The notes under the pieces were generated by a model that made no database searches, was not told the origin of the DNA, and saw only the letters and a program-made list of their open reading frames with translations. DNA of 64,000 bases from an uncultured Pelagibacteraceae bacterium (GTDB lineage Bacteria > Pseudomonadota > Alphaproteobacteria > Pelagibacterales > Pelagibacteraceae): the NCBI GenBank assembly GCA_902561155.1, contig CACEOY010000002.1:106559-170558 (forward strand), in the 5' to 3' direction. Position 1 is the stretch's first letter. The number at the start of each line of letters is the position of its first letter. The position numbers were made by a program, and so were the translations under genes. This document shows, in pieces, positions 27,219-36,613 of this stretch.

Positions 27219-28543
27219 AAAAAATTAATTATCTATTGATTTCTCTTCTTTTAATTAATAATTGCTCTTTTGATAACAAAACTAGAATTTGGACTGGAAG
27301 TGACCAGATAGTTAATAAAGAAAATAAAACTTTACAAAATGCAGAATATATTTTTAAAAAACAAAATAATGTTATTAATGAAATAAACTTAATACCTGAA
27401 CAAACAATTGAAATCGATAAGCCCAAAAGATATATCGAATGGAATCAAAAATATCAGAATAAATCAAACAATATAAACAATGTATCATTTTTAAATGAGG
27501 GTAATTATCAAAAACTCTCAAAAATTTCCAAAGCAAAGGTTAATAAAAATATTTTAATATACAATAATAATTTATTTTTCTCAGACTCGAAGGGAAATAT
27601 AGGAGTTTTTTCTTTAAAAGAAAATAAGTTACTTTTTAGATATAATTTTTATAAAAAAAAAATAAAAAAGTTTAAAAAAGAGATTAAACTTTTAGTAAAA
27701 GAAAATTATATCATTGCTGTTGATAATTTTGGCTACGTATATTCAATTGATTATAAGCAAAAAAAAATTATTTGGGCAAAAAATTTTTTAATTCCATTTA
27801 GGTCAAATTTAAAAATAATTAATGAAACATTATTTTTGTCGGATGAAAAAAATAAAATAATTTTAATTAACGTCTTGAACGGAAATAAAATTGACGAATT
27901 CTACACTGAACCTTCTAGAGCAGTATCTAAATTTGAAAGCAACCTTGCAGTAGACAAAAATAATAATTTATTGTTTATGTCAACAAGTGGAGTATTATAC
28001 TCTTTGAGTTTTATTAATAACAAAAGTATTAATTGGATTATAAATTTTAAACAAGAAAGCGAGATAACTTATGAGGGAAATCCAATTACTGTTTTAAACG
28101 ATAAAATATTAATTTCTAATAAAAATAATATTTCATTGATTAATTTAAATGGTACAAAAATCTGGGATTTAAATATAGAAACAAATTTACCTCCTATCAT
28201 TTCGGGAAATACGATTTTTACCGTTAACAAAGACAACAATTTAATACTCATTAATAAAAATACAGGACAAATAAAATTTTCAAAAACTATAAGTTCTTTG
28301 ATAACAAACGAATTTAAAAAAAATTTAAAAAGAAAAATTAAAAAAATTGATTATATTTATTTGACTAATAACAAATTATTATTAATTTCTGATAATTCTT
28401 ATTTTATTGAATTAAATCTTCAAAAAATTATTAATGTTAACTCTATAAGAAAGAATTCTTTCGACATATCAAGTGATGTTATTTTTTATGAAAAAGAAAT
28501 GGTATTTATAAATAAATCTAATATAATTTATAAAGTTAACTAA
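27215..28543 (+). CDS. bamB: BamB-like PQQ-repeat lipoprotein
   Basis: A 442-residue predicted beta-propeller of the outer-membrane assembly machine. The N-terminus MKKINYLLISLLLINNC ends in a likely lipidated Cys17, although the residues before it (INN) are a poor lipobox. Repeats with the aromatic-rich pattern of PQQ/BamB blades are visible (FSDSKGNIGVFSL; AVDNFGYVYSIDY; LINKNTGQIKFSK). The usual alphaproteobacterial follower, der, is absent; instead it shares TTAA with the stop of purF. Confidence 0.78.
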   Translation: MKKINYLLISLLLINNCSFDNKTRIWTGSDQIVNKENKTLQNAEYIFKKQNNVINEINLIPEQTIEIDKPKRYIEWNQKYQNKSNNINNVSFLNEGNYQKLSKISKAKVNKNILIYNNNLFFSDSKGNIGVFSLKENKLLFRYNFYKKKIKKFKKEIKLLVKENYIIAVDNFGYVYSIDYKQKKIIWAKNFLIPFRSNLKIINETLFLSDEKNKIILINVLNGNKIDEFYTEPSRAVSKFESNLAVDKNNNLLFMSTSGVLYSLSFINNKSINWIINFKQESEITYEGNPITVLNDKILISNKNNISLINLNGTKIWDLNIETNLPPIISGNTIFTVNKDNNLILINKNTGQIKFSKTISSLITNEFKKNLKRKIKKIDYIYLTNNKLLLISDNSYFIELNLQKIINVNSIRKNSFDISSDVIFYEKEMVFINKSNIIYKVN

Positions 28544-29991
28544 GAGCTAGATTTATTGCTTAATAGTGAAAGTTGAGTAATTTTTTCGTTCCCTAATTTA
28601 TCCAAAGCTTTTATTGGATAGTCTCCAGTAAAATAATGATCGCTAAATTGAGGATAACTATTGTTTCTTTTTTCCTTTAACAAGGCTTTATACAAACCAT
28701 CTATACTCAAGAAATTACAGCTTGCTGCACCTAAAAAATCACAGATTTCAGTTTTAGTTTTATTACTAGATAATAATTCTTTTTTTGTGGGCATATCCAC
28801 CCCATAAAAATCAGGATACTTAATTTCTGGGCAAGCAATTCTAACGTGGACTTCTTTCGCTCCAGCTTTATATAACATTTTAACAATTTTATTACATGTT
28901 GTACCTCGAACCAAAGAGTCATCAATTAAAACTACAGATTTATTTTTTAAAATGCTTTTTGTAGAACTTAATTTAAGTTTTACTCCAAAACTTCTTATAT
29001 TTTGCGTTGGTTCAATGAAAGTTCTACCAACATAATGATTCCTTATTAGACCTAACTCAAATTTTATTTTTGAGGATTGGGAGTATCCTATTGCTGCTGG
29101 AACACCAGAGTCTGGGACTGGAACAATTATATCTGCCTCTACTTTGTCCTCATTAGCTAGTTCTTCACCTAGTCTTTTGCGATATTCATAAGCACACTCC
29201 CCACTTAGTATACTATCTGGTCTGGCAAAATAAATATACTCGAACACACATGGTCTTGACTTAATTTTATTAAAGGGTTTAAAACTTTTTATTTCATTAT
29301 TCTCTATCACAACAATTTCTCCATTTTCAACTTCTCTAATAAATTTAGCATCCACAATATCTAATGCACAAGTTTCAGAGGCAAATATAAAAGAATTGCC
29401 TAATTTTCCAATTACCAAAGGTCTTATTCCCAAAGGATCTCTTATTCCAATCAACTTTTTATTTGTAAGTATTACTAGCGCATAACCACCTTGAATTTTA
29501 AAAAGAGTTTCTGTAATTTTGTCTAATATCTTTTCTCTATTTGATTGAGCAATTAACTGCACAATTGTTTCAGTATCGCTTGTAGTTCTAAAAATTGATC
29601 CATTTTTAACTAAATCGTTTCTTAATGTAATTGCGTTAGTTAAATTTCCATTATGTGCAATACTTAAACCACCATGATATAAATCGGCAAAGAAAGGTTG
29701 AATATTTCTTAAAGATGTTTCACCAGTAGTAGAATATCTATTATGGCCAATAGCTGAATTACCTGGCAATTTTTTTAATGTTTCAATATTTGTAAAATGG
29801 TCACCAACTAATCCTTGACGTTTTTCAGAGTGAAAACTTTTACCGTCAAAAGAGACAATTCCACAACCTTCCTGACCTCTATGTTGCAATGAGTGCAATC
29901 CTAATGCTACTAACCTAGCCGAATCCTCATGATTTGAGATACCAAAAACTCCACACTCTTCTCTCAATTTGTCTGCTTTAAATATTTTCAA
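28540..29991 (-). CDS. purF: Amidophosphoribosyltransferase, apparently without Fe-S cluster
   Basis: The first committed enzyme of purine synthesis, 483 residues if TTG 29991 is the start. That TTG has AAGGA six bases upstream; another TTG at 30009 would add six residues. The nucleophile is Cys13 in REECGVFG, so a short propeptide is expected. The phosphoribosyl motif VVLIDDSLVRGTT is intact. In the Fe-S class, two ligands lie in a CxxCFTG motif; here it reads FSDHYFTGDYP (Ser450, Tyr453), and YPDFYG has Asp where another ligand would be. It overlaps cvpA by 14 bases. Confidence 0.94.
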   Translation of the reverse strand: MKIFKADKLREECGVFGISNHEDSARLVALGLHSLQHRGQEGCGIVSFDGKSFHSEKRQGLVGDHFTNIETLKKLPGNSAIGHNRYSTTGETSLRNIQPFFADLYHGGLSIAHNGNLTNAITLRNDLVKNGSIFRTTSDTETIVQLIAQSNREKILDKITETLFKIQGGYALVILTNKKLIGIRDPLGIRPLVIGKLGNSFIFASETCALDIVDAKFIREVENGEIVVIENNEIKSFKPFNKIKSRPCVFEYIYFARPDSILSGECAYEYRKRLGEELANEDKVEADIIVPVPDSGVPAAIGYSQSSKIKFELGLIRNHYVGRTFIEPTQNIRSFGVKLKLSSTKSILKNKSVVLIDDSLVRGTTCNKIVKMLYKAGAKEVHVRIACPEIKYPDFYGVDMPTKKELLSSNKTKTEICDFLGAASCNFLSIDGLYKALLKEKRNNSYPQFSDHYFTGDYPIKALDKLGNEKITQLSLLSNKSSS

Positions 29992-30523
29992 TTTTTTCCT
30001 TTGTATCAATGAAATCTTCGCTAGATGGAAACTCTTCTATTAAAATTTCACTTCCTTTATTTATTAAGTCAAAAGAAATAGCATCTTCTGCTGATATACC
30101 CCAATTTTGTAACGGATAAAACCAATTTAATATAGAAAATATACACACTGCAACTACGTAACCTTTAAAAACACCAAATAACATACCAAATGTTTTGTCT
30201 ATAGATCCAACTCCAGTCCAAGTAACAGCTTTTCCCAAGGTTTTTCCAATAACAATAATTGAAAAAAGAGTAAAAATAAATATTGCAACACCCAGGCCAA
30301 CATTGTTAATAAACTCTGATTCTATATATTCGCTTATAGTAGGCTGAAGCTTAGGAACCAGAATAATTGTAACAATTGTAGAAATAACCCATTTCATAAA
30401 AGAAATAAGACTAAGTGAAAAACCTTTTATAGTGCATTGTACAATACAATAAATAAAAATTATCAAAACAAAAATGTCAAATAAATTTATGTTGCTTACA
30501 AAACTTTCAAATAAATCTCTCAT
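29978..30523 (-). CDS. cvpA: CvpA family membrane protein
   Basis: A 181-residue protein with four hydrophobic segments and the family pattern (NLFDIFVLIIFIYC at the start; VGSIDKTFGMLFGVFKG in the middle). CvpA homologues are needed for colicin V production in E. coli and are linked to envelope stress; the molecular role is uncertain. The cvpA-purF pairing is conserved widely in proteobacteria. It overlaps the RND gene upstream by four bases and purF downstream by 14. Confidence 0.86.
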   Translation of the reverse strand: MRDLFESFVSNINLFDIFVLIIFIYCIVQCTIKGFSLSLISFMKWVISTIVTIILVPKLQPTISEYIESEFINNVGLGVAIFIFTLFSIIVIGKTLGKAVTWTGVGSIDKTFGMLFGVFKGYVVAVCIFSILNWFYPLQNWGISAEDAISFDLINKGSEILIEEFPSSEDFIDTKEKIENI

Positions 30524-32979
30524 GCTTCAAGATTTTGAGCTTCATTTCCAAAAGGTTTATAAATTAATAATAATTTGGGAAGTAAAGTTAAAACTGAAAT
30601 CATGGCTAATAACATTGCTATTCCAGTGAATACACCAAAATAAATTGTAGGAATAAAGTTAGATAAAACTAAAATTGAAAAACCAAAAACTATCGTAATC
30701 GAAGTGTTTAAAATTGCAATACCTACTGTGCTATGACATCTGTCCAGTGTTTTTTTATAGTTTTTGATTTTTTTAAATTCTTCTTTAAATCTATAAATGT
30801 AATGAATACTATTATCTACTGCTATTCCAATAGTTATTGCCGCAATTGTAATTGTCATCATATCTAAAGGAATTTCCATCAAACCAATTATGCCCAATAT
30901 AAAAAAAGCAGCTATAAAATTTGGCACTACACCAATTAAAGATAAAATCGTATTTCTAAATAATATCATGAACATAGTAAAAATACCCAATATTACTATT
31001 CCAAGTGTAAGAATTTGAGATTTAAACAAACTTTGTAGTAAGTTATTAAATAAAATTAAAACACCTGCAAGTTTATATTCTTCTTTTTTTAAATTAAGTT
31101 TAGTATTGAGTTCACTATTAATTTTTTTAATTAATTCATTTCTTCTAAGATCTTCCAATGAGTCTCTAATTCTCACACTGACTCTAGCCTCATCATCCTC
31201 AACAGAGATATATGGAGAAATAATTTCTTTTTTTATTTCCTCCGGGATTTTACTATATAAAACTGCTATTTCTAAACTTTGCAACTTTTTCTCGTTCAAA
31301 TCTTCAGCAACTCGCAATATTGAACCAAACGATAAAACTTTCCCGATTTCTGGTAGAGAATCTAAATAATCGTGTACTTTTAAAATTTTATCCATTTTAT
31401 CTCTTGTAAACCAATATTTTGACTTATCTTCGTTACTCTCAACGTCTTCATCCCACTCAGAAAATTCATCATCTTTTTTTTCTTCATTTTGTTTTGAAGG
31501 AAATTTTAAAATTATATTTAAAGGAGTAGTTCCACCTAAGTCTTCATCAATTTTTTTCATACCTTTATAAATTTCAGTATCTTTATTAAAATAATTAATG
31601 AAACTGTTTTCTACTTCTAGTTTAGATATACCAAAAATACTTGTAAAAATAATTACAAGTGTAGTTCCAAAAATCAAAATATTATTTTTTTTTGCAATTG
31701 AACCAAGAATTTTAGTAATTAAAGATTTTTCCGTGTCTTGAACGCTTATCTCATTTTCCGAAGAAAAAATATTTAGCAGACAAGGCAAAAGAAGAAAAGT
31801 AACTAATAAAGACACTATTAATCCCAAAGTCATCATCCATCCAAAATCTATAATAGGTTTTATTCCACTAAAAATTAATGATAGGAAGGCACAAACAGTT
31901 GTTAAAACAGTATAAAGAATTGGCAATATCATTTTACTGCATGTTTCAAGAATGGCATTTGTTTTAGATAAATTAGGATATTCTTTTTTTAATTGTAGAA
32001 ATCTCACAGTCACGTGTATGTTCATTGCCATATTTAATATTAACATTAGTGCAATAAAGTTTGATGATATTACAGTTACTTTCCATCCAACCAAACCTAA
32101 AAGACCTATCATTATAATTACGGAAGTCGCGCAACCCAACAAAGGCATCATAACCCATTTTATATTTCTAAATATGAACCAAAGAGTTAAGATAATAAAG
32201 AAAAAAACACCAATACCAAAAACTAAAATATCACTTTTTATATAACTCATCATGTCGTCAGCTATCATAGGAATACCTCCTAAATAAATTTTAGCATTCT
32301 CCCCATATTTATTTATGATTTCTCTTATTTCTGAAATATTTTGATTATTTCTTTTATTATATAAGTTTTTATAATTTTCGTATTCTTTTAAAAATTCTTT
32401 ATATTTTTTTTTTTCTTTTCTTTCAAAAAAATATTTTTCTTTTAATTTTATATATTCATCAAGCCTTTCATCTTTTTTCAAATAAATTACCACCCCAGAA
32501 GTTTTACCGTCCTTACTAATTACATAATCTCTATATATTGGGCTGTTGATTATCTCTTGGAAACCTCGATCTTTATCAAGATTGGGATAAGAAAGAGTTT
32601 TATAATTCTTTAATCTTTCCATTAAAGGCTCATCACTACTTTTTAATAATGGGACGTCTATAATAGAAATAACGCTATCGACCCAAGACAGCTTTTCAAT
32701 TTTTGATTTTAAAAGCTGAATATTTATTATTGTGTCTTCATCAGTAAAATTTGTTACAGGGGAATAAGTTAAAAAAAGAAAATCCTTAGAACCATATCTG
32801 TTATTTACTTCTCTTAAATACTTTAAGTCTTTATCTCCCTCTAATAATAACGCATCAGAAGAGGCATCTAAGTTAAAATTTTTTGAAAAATAAAATGATA
32901 TTACAATAATTATTGAAATTAATAACAATGTAAACTTGTGGAAATCTAATATTAATTTACTATAAAGTTTTAAAAACAT
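30520..32979 (-). CDS. RND/MMPL superfamily exporter (HAE3-like)
   Basis: An 819-residue transporter with an internal duplication: a membrane segment, large periplasmic loop and five-helix bundle, twice. Helix 4-type motifs are seen at GIAVDNSIHYIYRF and in the first half near residues 235-420. This class moves lipids or hydrophobic molecules; the cargo is unknown. Residues about 493-520, in the second periplasmic loop, form a very acidic insertion (many Glu and Asp). It sits between dnaB and cvpA, where relatives usually have alr and radA. There is no adjacent fusion protein. Confidence 0.82.
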   Translation of the reverse strand: MFLKLYSKLILDFHKFTLLLISIIIVISFYFSKNFNLDASSDALLLEGDKDLKYLREVNNRYGSKDFLFLTYSPVTNFTDEDTIINIQLLKSKIEKLSWVDSVISIIDVPLLKSSDEPLMERLKNYKTLSYPNLDKDRGFQEIINSPIYRDYVISKDGKTSGVVIYLKKDERLDEYIKLKEKYFFERKEKKKYKEFLKEYENYKNLYNKRNNQNISEIREIINKYGENAKIYLGGIPMIADDMMSYIKSDILVFGIGVFFFIILTLWFIFRNIKWVMMPLLGCATSVIIMIGLLGLVGWKVTVISSNFIALMLILNMAMNIHVTVRFLQLKKEYPNLSKTNAILETCSKMILPILYTVLTTVCAFLSLIFSGIKPIIDFGWMMTLGLIVSLLVTFLLLPCLLNIFSSENEISVQDTEKSLITKILGSIAKKNNILIFGTTLVIIFTSIFGISKLEVENSFINYFNKDTEIYKGMKKIDEDLGGTTPLNIILKFPSKQNEEKKDDEFSEWDEDVESNEDKSKYWFTRDKMDKILKVHDYLDSLPEIGKVLSFGSILRVAEDLNEKKLQSLEIAVLYSKIPEEIKKEIISPYISVEDDEARVSVRIRDSLEDLRRNELIKKINSELNTKLNLKKEEYKLAGVLILFNNLLQSLFKSQILTLGIVILGIFTMFMILFRNTILSLIGVVPNFIAAFFILGIIGLMEIPLDMMTITIAAITIGIAVDNSIHYIYRFKEEFKKIKNYKKTLDRCHSTVGIAILNTSITIVFGFSILVLSNFIPTIYFGVFTGIAMLLAMISVLTLLPKLLLIYKPFGNEAQNLEA

Positions 32980-33033
32980 AGACTAGTAAATGATATATCT
33001 TATAATTGAAAAAATTGAAAAAAATTATTTCAT

Positions 33034-34458
33034 TTAAGATTTCAAATCTTTGAATTTTGTGTACATTCCCTCGAATTCTACTTGAATATTTCCAGTAGGA
33101 CCGTGCCTTTGTTTGCCAATTAAAATTTCTGCCAAACCTGCTATATCACTCATTTTCGACTGCCATTCAGCATGTTCAATAGAGCCAAGTTTTGGTTGTT
33201 TCTTTTCCTCATAATATTCCTCTCTGAAAACAAACAATACAACATCAGCATCTTGTTCTATTGACCCTGACTCTCTTAAATCTGCTAATTGAGGTTTTTT
33301 ATCATCTCTTTGTTCAACGGCTCTAGATAGTTGAGAAAGAGCCAGCACAGGTACACCTAACTCTTTTGCCAAAGCTTTTAGGCCCTGTGTAATTTCTGAA
33401 ATTTCTTGAACTCTTCCATCGTTTCTCTTTGAGCCAGTTCTCATTAGCTGAATGTAATCAACCACAATTAAGTCAAGACCAAAAAGTCTTTTTATTCTTC
33501 TTGCTCTATTACTTAAAGTAGAAATTGTGATTGCAGGAGTTTCATCAATATACAATGGTAAATCGTAAATATCTCTAGAGGTTTCGATATACCTACCGAG
33601 CTCCTCTTCTGTGGCTTTGCCCCTTCTAATATCATTTGATTTTATACGAGATTGTTCAGATAAAATTCTTGTGGAGAGTTGCTCTGATGACATCTCTAAA
33701 GAGAAAAAAGCAACTGAAGACTTTAATCCTTTCAATTGTATATTTTTAGCTGCATGATAAGCGATGTTCGTTGCTAAGGCTGTTTTACCCATAGAGGGAC
33801 GTCCAGCTATAATTACTAAATCTGATTTGTGCAATCCCCCTAGCTTTTCATCTAAATCAGTAAGTCCTGTAGGTACTCCAACAATACCTTGATCATTTTT
33901 CATGGCTTGCTCGGCCATATTAATAGATTGATCTAAAGCTAAATTAAATTTCATGAAAGATTGTGTAAAGGAACCTCTTTCAGCTAAATCAAATAATAAT
34001 TTTTCTGCATCCTCTATAATTAAATCTGACGATTTATCATCTTCTTGATTAATGGAGTCGTCTTTTATTTGATGTGAAATTTGTATAAGTTCTCTTTTTA
34101 CAAAGTTTTCATGCACTATCTTTGCATAATCTATAGCTTGTTTTACTGATGAGGAGAATCTTGTTAATCTAACTAAGTATTCTACACCACCCACATCATC
34201 TAAACTTTGATTTTTTTCAAAATAATTTTTAAGAGTAATTGGATTAGCGATCATACCTTTGTTATTAAGGTTTTCAATAACTTCATATATTTTAATGTGA
34301 ATTGGATCGTAAAATTTTTCCGAATTAATAATATTTGCTATTTCATCAATAATATCGTTATTAACTAAGACAGAACCCAACAAATGCTGTTCTGCTTCAA
34401 TGTTAGATGGTATTTCCTGATTTTTTTGATGATTTTTTGAAATATCTAGTTTTTCCAT
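33034..34458 (-). CDS. dnaB: Replicative DNA helicase DnaB
   Basis: A 474-residue hexameric helicase. The N-terminal domain (from PSNIEAEQHLLGSVL) is followed by a linker and the RecA-like motor with Walker A GRPSMGKTALA, VVDYIQLM as Walker B, and the sensor stretch LSQLSRAVEQR. No intein is present. It follows rplI in the classical rpsF-rpsR-rplI-dnaB order with a 75-base gap. Confidence 0.97.
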   Translation of the reverse strand: MEKLDISKNHQKNQEIPSNIEAEQHLLGSVLVNNDIIDEIANIINSEKFYDPIHIKIYEVIENLNNKGMIANPITLKNYFEKNQSLDDVGGVEYLVRLTRFSSSVKQAIDYAKIVHENFVKRELIQISHQIKDDSINQEDDKSSDLIIEDAEKLLFDLAERGSFTQSFMKFNLALDQSINMAEQAMKNDQGIVGVPTGLTDLDEKLGGLHKSDLVIIAGRPSMGKTALATNIAYHAAKNIQLKGLKSSVAFFSLEMSSEQLSTRILSEQSRIKSNDIRRGKATEEELGRYIETSRDIYDLPLYIDETPAITISTLSNRARRIKRLFGLDLIVVDYIQLMRTGSKRNDGRVQEISEITQGLKALAKELGVPVLALSQLSRAVEQRDDKKPQLADLRESGSIEQDADVVLFVFREEYYEEKKQPKLGSIEHAEWQSKMSDIAGLAEILIGKQRHGPTGNIQVEFEGMYTKFKDLKS

Positions 34459-34533
34459 ACTTCTAATATTATTAAAAATTAAAGTATTTAAAACTTTAAC
34501 TTACACACCCTTTTTTCAACCTGTGGAAAAAAA

Positions 34534-34998
34534 TTACTTACCTTGAAGCTTATCTAATTTTTCTACTCTAAGAGAAATTTTTGTTTGAACTTCAGAATGA
34601 AGAACTATATTAATATCAAATTGACCAATTTTGTTAATTTCTTTTTTTATTATGATTTCAGAGGGTCCAATTTCAGTTTTAATTTCATCAAAAATAATTT
34701 TTGAAATTTCTTTTGGTTTAATCGATGCATATAAATCTCCATTTTCTTTTACAGCCTTGTAAACTTTAATATTCTTATTCTTAATCTTATTTGCTTTTTC
34801 AATAAATTTATTTTTAATTTCTGCATTTTTTTTAGTCAATTCAGATTTATTTTTATTTACTAGCTCAATATTTTCTTTATTAGCTCTTAAAGCTTTATTC
34901 TTCTTTAGTAAGTAGTTTCTAGCAAACCCATTTTTTACATTAACTAGATCACCAATTTTTCCTAGTTTTGATATATTTTCTAATAAAATTACTTGCAT
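34534..34998 (-). CDS. rplI: 50S ribosomal protein L9
   Basis: A 154-residue ribosomal protein. The N-terminal domain MQVILLENISKLGKIGDLVNVKNGFARNYL contains the conserved rRNA-binding GY/FARNYL motif; a long lysine-rich connecting helix (about 40-75) and the C-terminal domain follow. Third gene of the rpsF-rpsR-rplI run, six bases after rpsR. Confidence 0.96.
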   Translation of the reverse strand: MQVILLENISKLGKIGDLVNVKNGFARNYLLKKNKALRANKENIELVNKNKSELTKKNAEIKNKFIEKANKIKNKNIKVYKAVKENGDLYASIKPKEISKIIFDEIKTEIGPSEIIIKKEINKIGQFDINIVLHSEVQTKISLRVEKLDKLQGK

Positions 34999-35004
34999 AA
35001 TATT

Positions 35005-35274
35005 TTATAAAATCCCTAAAATTTTTGCTTTTTTTATTTCCCTTGCTAATTTTTTTTGTTTTCCTAAAGAAACATTACTTATTTTTGAAGTTATTATTTT
35101 ATTAGTTTCAGTGATATATTTTTGAAGTAGCGCAATATTTTTATAATCTATAACAGGAGCATTTTTAACAGAAAAGGGGCATTTTCTAGAAAACCTAGAG
35201 TCACTTTTCTGAAATAAACTTAGTTTATTTAGAGAATTTTTTGAATTTTTAAAATTATTTTTTCTTTTTTTCAT
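35005..35274 (-). CDS. rpsR: 30S ribosomal protein S18
   Basis: An 89-residue ribosomal protein. The core IDYKNIALLQKYITETNKII and the C-terminal SNVSLGKQKKLAREIKKA are the S18 signature. The N-terminal 25 residues are a lysine/asparagine-rich extension. It overlaps the rpsF stop by four bases and is thus translated with its assembly partner S6. Confidence 0.94.
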   Translation of the reverse strand: MKKRKNNFKNSKNSLNKLSLFQKSDSRFSRKCPFSVKNAPVIDYKNIALLQKYITETNKIITSKISNVSLGKQKKLAREIKKAKILGIL

Positions 35275-35600
35275 TGAGTTTTATTTTTTGAGAAGTATTC
35301 AGTTTTAAGGTCTATATTCTTATATTTTACAGTTAAAAATCTGACTATATTACTATCAAGCTTTGTTTTTGATTTAATTTCTTCAAGAGTTTTTTGCTCC
35401 CCCTCTATTTTAAAGTGCAAGAAATAACCTTTCGTATAATTTTTGATTTTTCTTTTAAAATTTAACAAACCCCATTTTTCTATTTTTAAAACTTTGCCAG
35501 AGTTATTATTTATTAAATCAGAATATTTTTTCTCTATACTATCCACATCCTTTTGTGAAAGATTTTGCTTAGCAATCACTGTATGTTCATAGAAATTCAT
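35271..35600 (-). CDS. rpsF: 30S ribosomal protein S6
   Basis: A 109-residue ribosomal protein starting MNFYEHTVIAKQNLS. The RKIKNYTKGYFLHFKIE strand and the LDSNIVRFLTVKYK segment are typical. It is the first gene of a minus-strand run that includes rpsR, rplI and dnaB, with the RND exporter, cvpA and purF farther on. The promoter should lie in the 86-base gap shared with divergent fabD. Confidence 0.95.
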   Translation of the reverse strand: MNFYEHTVIAKQNLSQKDVDSIEKKYSDLINNNSGKVLKIEKWGLLNFKRKIKNYTKGYFLHFKIEGEQKTLEEIKSKTKLDSNIVRFLTVKYKNIDLKTEYFSKNKTQ

Positions 35601-35686
35601 ATCAAAATGTACTTTAATTAAGCAAGTTTTATACTATTATAAAAAAGTCATTTCAACATTTATTATAAGCATGTATATCAATTAAA

Positions 35687-36613
35687 ATGAAAGCAATTAT
35701 ATTCCCAGGACAAGGATCTCAAAAAGCAGGTATGGCATCTGAATTTCAAGGCAATTTTAAGATAGTCAAGGATATTTTTGAAAGAGGTGACGAGGCACTT
35801 AAATTTAAATTGTCAAAAATAATTCTAGACGGTTCAGATGAAGATTTAAAGAAAACAGAGATTACTCAACCAGCAATATTAATTACCAGTTTTGCAATAT
35901 TTAGTGTATTGAAAAGAGAATTTAATTTTGATTTTAGTAAAATAAAATACATCGCTGGACATTCACTAGGAGAATATAGTGCTTTAGTTGCCTCTGAATC
36001 AATAAGTTTAGAGGATGGTCTTAAATTAGTTCACGAAAGAGGAAAATTGATGCAAGCCGCCGTACCGGACGGACAAGGAGCTATGTTGGCTGTCATGGGT
36101 CTAGATAAAAATGAATTAAATTCACTTTTAAAAAAATTTGATAAAAAAAAAGGTATTTGTGAAATAGCGAATGATAATTCCCCAGGCCAAATAATTTTAA
36201 GCGGTGATAAGCAGACTTTAGTCGCTTTTAGCAATGAGCTTAAAATTGAAAAAAAAAGATCTATTTTTTTACCTGTAAGCGCACCTTTTCATTGTACATT
36301 AATGAAACCAGCCGCCGAGAGCATGAAGTTACTTTTAGAAAAAACTAATTTTAAGAATCCAAAAATGCAACTAATAAGTAATGTAACAGCTCTACCAGTT
36401 GAAAAAGAAGGCAACATGAAAGACTTATTATATAAACAGATATTTTCTCAAGTAAGATGGAGAGAAAGTATAAATTTTATGGTAAAAAATGATATAAATG
36501 ATTTTATTGAAATTGGACCTGGAAAGGTATTAAGTGGACTGGTTAAAAGAACCAATGAGAAAGTACTTGCTAGGAGTATAACTAAAATTGATGATATTAA
36601 AAATTTACAATGA
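35687..36613 (+). CDS. fabD: Malonyl-CoA:ACP transacylase
   Basis: A 308-residue enzyme loading malonate onto ACP for fatty-acid elongation. PGQGSQKAGM opens the protein, the nucleophile Ser93 is in AGHSLGEYSAL, and the catalytic His is in SAPFHCTLM. It starts the fabD-fabG-acpP-gmk run and overlaps fabG by four bases. It is divergent from rpsF. Confidence 0.96.
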   Translation: MKAIIFPGQGSQKAGMASEFQGNFKIVKDIFERGDEALKFKLSKIILDGSDEDLKKTEITQPAILITSFAIFSVLKREFNFDFSKIKYIAGHSLGEYSALVASESISLEDGLKLVHERGKLMQAAVPDGQGAMLAVMGLDKNELNSLLKKFDKKKGICEIANDNSPGQIILSGDKQTLVAFSNELKIEKKRSIFLPVSAPFHCTLMKPAAESMKLLLEKTNFKNPKMQLISNVTALPVEKEGNMKDLLYKQIFSQVRWRESINFMVKNDINDFIEIGPGKVLSGLVKRTNEKVLARSITKIDDIKNLQ

